Assembly: GCF_001458435.1 (NCBI RefSeq)
Contig: NZ_CYSF01000003.1
Span: forward strand, 96,382 to 160,381
DNA: 64,000 bases
Origin: Thalassovita mediterranea
GTDB taxonomy: Bacteria; Pseudomonadota; Alphaproteobacteria; Rhodobacterales; Rhodobacteraceae
Direction: 5' to 3'
In this document: one piece after another, positions 62,493 through 64,000 of the stretch
Numbering within the stretch: position 1 is the stretch's first letter
Layout: the number at the start of each line of letters is the position of its first letter
Translations under genes and position numbers: made by a program
Notes under the pieces: model-generated
Told to the model about the DNA's origin: nothing
The model's input: only the letters and a program-made list of their open reading frames with translations
The model's database searches: none

Positions 62493-63077
62493 ATGACGCG
62501 CCCATCCAAGCCCCTGCCCCCTTTGGGGAAAGTTCTGACGCTCAGCGTGATGTCGCTGGGTATGGCTCTGTCTGCCTGTGTTAAAATGCCAATGCGCGCG
62601 GTGCAGGCCCTGCCGTCCAATCCCGCGCCAGAAACCGCCGCTTTGGCGGTGACCAAGGACAATCTTGATGCACTGTCGACAGGCAAACAGCCCTCGATGG
62701 CCAGTATGGCGGCACAAAAGGCGCTAGGTCAGGCGGTGCCGGAACCGGTGCAGATCACTGGCGTCGGCTATAGCCAGATCGGCGCGCAGCCAGGCAAAAC
62801 GCTGAACGAACGCCGCCTGATGGCCATGCGTGCCGCCCGGATGGAGGCGATGCGCGACCTGACCGAGCAGGTCCACGGGCTACAACTCACCAGCGACACC
62901 ACCCTGCGCGACAACGTGATCCGCTCGGACAATCTGCGTGGTGTGGTGGCCGGCGAAATCCGCGGCGCCAAGACCCTGCGCATCGTGCCCAAAGGCAACG
63001 ACAGTTATCAGGTCATTCTGGCGCTGGATCCGTCGACCGTCGCCTACATCCTGCGCGCAGCGCGCGGACAAGTGTGA
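62493..63077 (+). CDS. LPP20-family flagellar lipoprotein (FlgP-like)
   Basis: 194 residues from MTRPSKPLPPLGKV behind CGGAG. Lipoprotein signal with lipobox region SLGMALSACVKMP. The mature half (VQITGVGYSQIGAQPGKTLN, ERRLMAMRAARMEAMRDLTE, LQLTSDTTLRDNVIRSDNLR, GVVAGEIRGAKTLRIVPKGN) matches the LPP20/FlgP domain. FlgP and FlgT form basal rings around the outer-membrane bushing in Vibrio-type motors. Driven by a sigma54 promoter and followed by a FlgT-like gene. Confidence 0.88.
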   Translation: MTRPSKPLPPLGKVLTLSVMSLGMALSACVKMPMRAVQALPSNPAPETAALAVTKDNLDALSTGKQPSMASMAAQKALGQAVPEPVQITGVGYSQIGAQPGKTLNERRLMAMRAARMEAMRDLTEQVHGLQLTSDTTLRDNVIRSDNLRGVVAGEIRGAKTLRIVPKGNDSYQVILALDPSTVAYILRAARGQV

Positions 63078-63118
63078 TCACACCGCTCCTTTGACACCCT
63101 TCGCACCCGAGGTCCAAC

Positions 63119-63592
63119 ATGTCCCGATCGCCCACCCTGCGCCCTACCCTGACGGCCGCGCTGACCGCGTTGAGCCTGCTGGCCCTACCAATGGCTGCGC
63201 CCGCACCTGCCGTTGCTGCGGGTCAGGCGGCGATGGAACAGGACGCGCTGTGGGTTGATGTGATCGGTCATGCGGTGGCCAAAAACAGCAAAGACAAACC
63301 CGCTGCACGTCGGCGCGCGCTTGCCGATGCGTTGATCGCCGCCGGCATGGCTGGTGGGGTGCAAATGAAGAGCCACACCGTTATGGACAAAGGCCGCATC
63401 ATGCGGGATTTCACCATGATGCGGGCGGCTGGCAGCGTGCTGCGCTACGATCGCGCTGGCGAACACTGGAACGGCAACACGGTAGAAGTTCACCTGCGCG
63501 CCTTGGTTGCGCCGCTGCATGGCACCGCCTGCGGCAGCCGTCGCAACATTGTGCTGGTGGCAATGGCGCCGGAGATGTCAACGGCGGAGTAA
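63119..63592 (+). pseudogene. FlgT-like flagellar protein, truncated by an IS21-family element
   Basis: 157 codons remain. Signal peptide (ALTALSLLALPMAAPAPAVA), then a FlgT N-terminal-type region: WVDVIGHAVAKNSKDKPAAR, RRALADALIAAGMAGGVQMK, SHTVMDKGRIMRDFTMMRAA, GSVLRYDRAGEHWNGNTVEV. The family protein is about twice as long or more. The last native residues are VLVAMAPE; MSTAE and the stop come from the IS end at 63576. A FlgT homologue is needed for flagellar rotation in Rhodobacter sphaeroides, so the insertion may impair motility unless another copy exists. Confidence 0.8.
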
Positions 63593-63630
63593 AATTCGGC
63601 CATTGTGGCGGAGCAAAAGTCGGCCATTTT
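63583..63630. repeat. tandem IS21 end repeats
   Basis: Two adjacent 24-base copies starting GGCGGAG, then AAAA, then CGGCCATT; they differ at four positions (63583-63606 and 63607-63630). Multiple end repeats are a known feature of IS21 transposase binding. Confidence 0.85.
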
Positions 63631-63713
63631 GGGGCGAGCGCCTTGGAGCGTGCGGCCCTCATATAGCAAGCCCGGTCCAAGGCGCATTGGCCGTCAGGCC
63701 AATTCTGTGAGGT

Positions 63714-64000
63714 TCATTTGTTAGCGGCGGCGAGGCGGGCGCGGCTTTGATTGAGGCGGTAGCTTTCGCCGTTCATCTCGAGGATGTTGACGTGGTGTGT
63801 CAGCCGGTCCAGCAGCGCGCCGGTCAGGCGTTCGGTGCCGAAGGTTTCGGTCCACTCCTCGAAGGGCAGGTTGCTTGTGATCAGGGTCGACCCTCGCTCG
63901 TAGCGCTGTGAGATCAGCTCGAACAGAAGCTCGGCGCCGGTTTTGCTCAAGGGGACGAATCCCAGCTCGTCGATGGTCAGCAGTTTGACCTTGGCGAGGT
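63714..64000 (-). CDS. istB: IS21 helper ATPase IstB (3' part)
   Basis: 95 residues of the C-terminal part; the frame is open to the window end. Walker B KLLTIDELGFVPLSKTGAEL, sensor ITSNLPFEEWTETFG, GALLDRLTHHVNILEMNGES and YRLNQSRA are characteristic of IstB, an AAA+ protein that helps the IstA transposase choose targets. The 5' end is outside the window. Confidence 0.94.
   Translation of the reverse strand, partial: LAKVKLLTIDELGFVPLSKTGAELLFELISQRYERGSTLITSNLPFEEWTETFGTERLTGALLDRLTHHVNILEMNGESYRLNQSRARLAAANK

Larger units (their letters stand above)
63576..64000 (-). mobile_element. IS21-family insertion sequence (one end, partial)
   Basis: The element begins at about 63576 with TGTCAACGGCGGAG and contains two tandem 24-base end repeats, a 10-bp inverted repeat (63638-63647 with 63676-63685), a hairpin ATTGGCC/GGCCAAT (63686-63703) after istB, and the istB 3' part. 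istA and the other end lie beyond the window. Confidence 0.85.

Noticed and set aside
1..64000. CRISPR arrays, rRNA genes, prophage or toxin-antitoxin modules
   Set aside because: No regularly spaced repeats, rRNA or phage structural genes were seen; the ribbon-helix-helix gene at 1255 has no toxin partner.

Overview
The window looks like a chromosomal segment of a Rhodobacterales (Roseobacter-group type) alphaproteobacterium. This rests on gene content and protein flavour: an F1-ATPase zeta subunit, RNase E with a long acidic insert, DUF4169 plus ribbon-helix-helix small genes, a three-part B12 methionine synthase neighbourhood with DUF1638, a DctBD pair, and high-GC coding with many long antisense open frames. 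No species call is possible from the sequence alone. The window opens inside fumC and closes inside an IS21-family element.

Layout. 1-5 kb: fumC end, two small genes, a cytochrome P450 overlapping an alpha/beta hydrolase gene, and ccdA. 5-12.6 kb: rne with a long leader, a HAD phosphatase, and dctD/dctB; this DctD lacks the sigma54-contact GAFTGA loop. 12.6-15.1 kb: purQ-purS-purC and a TerB-like gene. 15.3-20.1 kb: ATPase zeta subunit, then homocysteine methyltransferase, corrinoid protein and DUF1638, split by an opposite-strand two-component pair. 20-25.7 kb: GST, YafY-type regulator, sufE, a lipoprotein, rnd, purN-purM. 26-28.7 kb: a soluble chemoreceptor and a glycosyltransferase-like gene. 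28.9-33.3 kb: two-subunit NAD-linked formate dehydrogenase whose beta subunit is a NuoE-NuoF fusion. 33.6-39 kb: speA, carboxynorspermidine-synthase-like gene, nspC and speB, together a route from arginine to spermidine without S-adenosylmethionine decarboxylase, preceded by a candidate leader ORF.

39-51 kb is an accessory-looking stretch: a MATE pump, then three regulator-linked cassettes. These are TetR with an oxidase-hydrolase ORF and PhzF; LysR with a quinone oxidoreductase and an atypical SDR; and AraC with secreted hydrolase, NTF2-like proteins and an SDR. Candidate operators can be seen for TetR (three copies of one palindrome) and LysR. A truncated NTF2 gene, an in-frame fusion and a 13-G tract suggest recent change here.

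51-64 kb: tRNA-Asn with a clear promoter, an MBL-fold hydrolase, an EnvZ-like kinase, a large hybrid kinase divergent from a LuxR-type response regulator, then a flagellar block. flhA, an FlhF relative whose GTPase motifs have all decayed, and fliA form one operon; an LPP20 lipoprotein and a FlgT-like gene form a divergent one. Both operons have textbook sigma54 (-24/-12) promoters in the shared 250-bp gap. The FlgT-like gene is cut short by the IS21-family element at the window end, which may affect motility.
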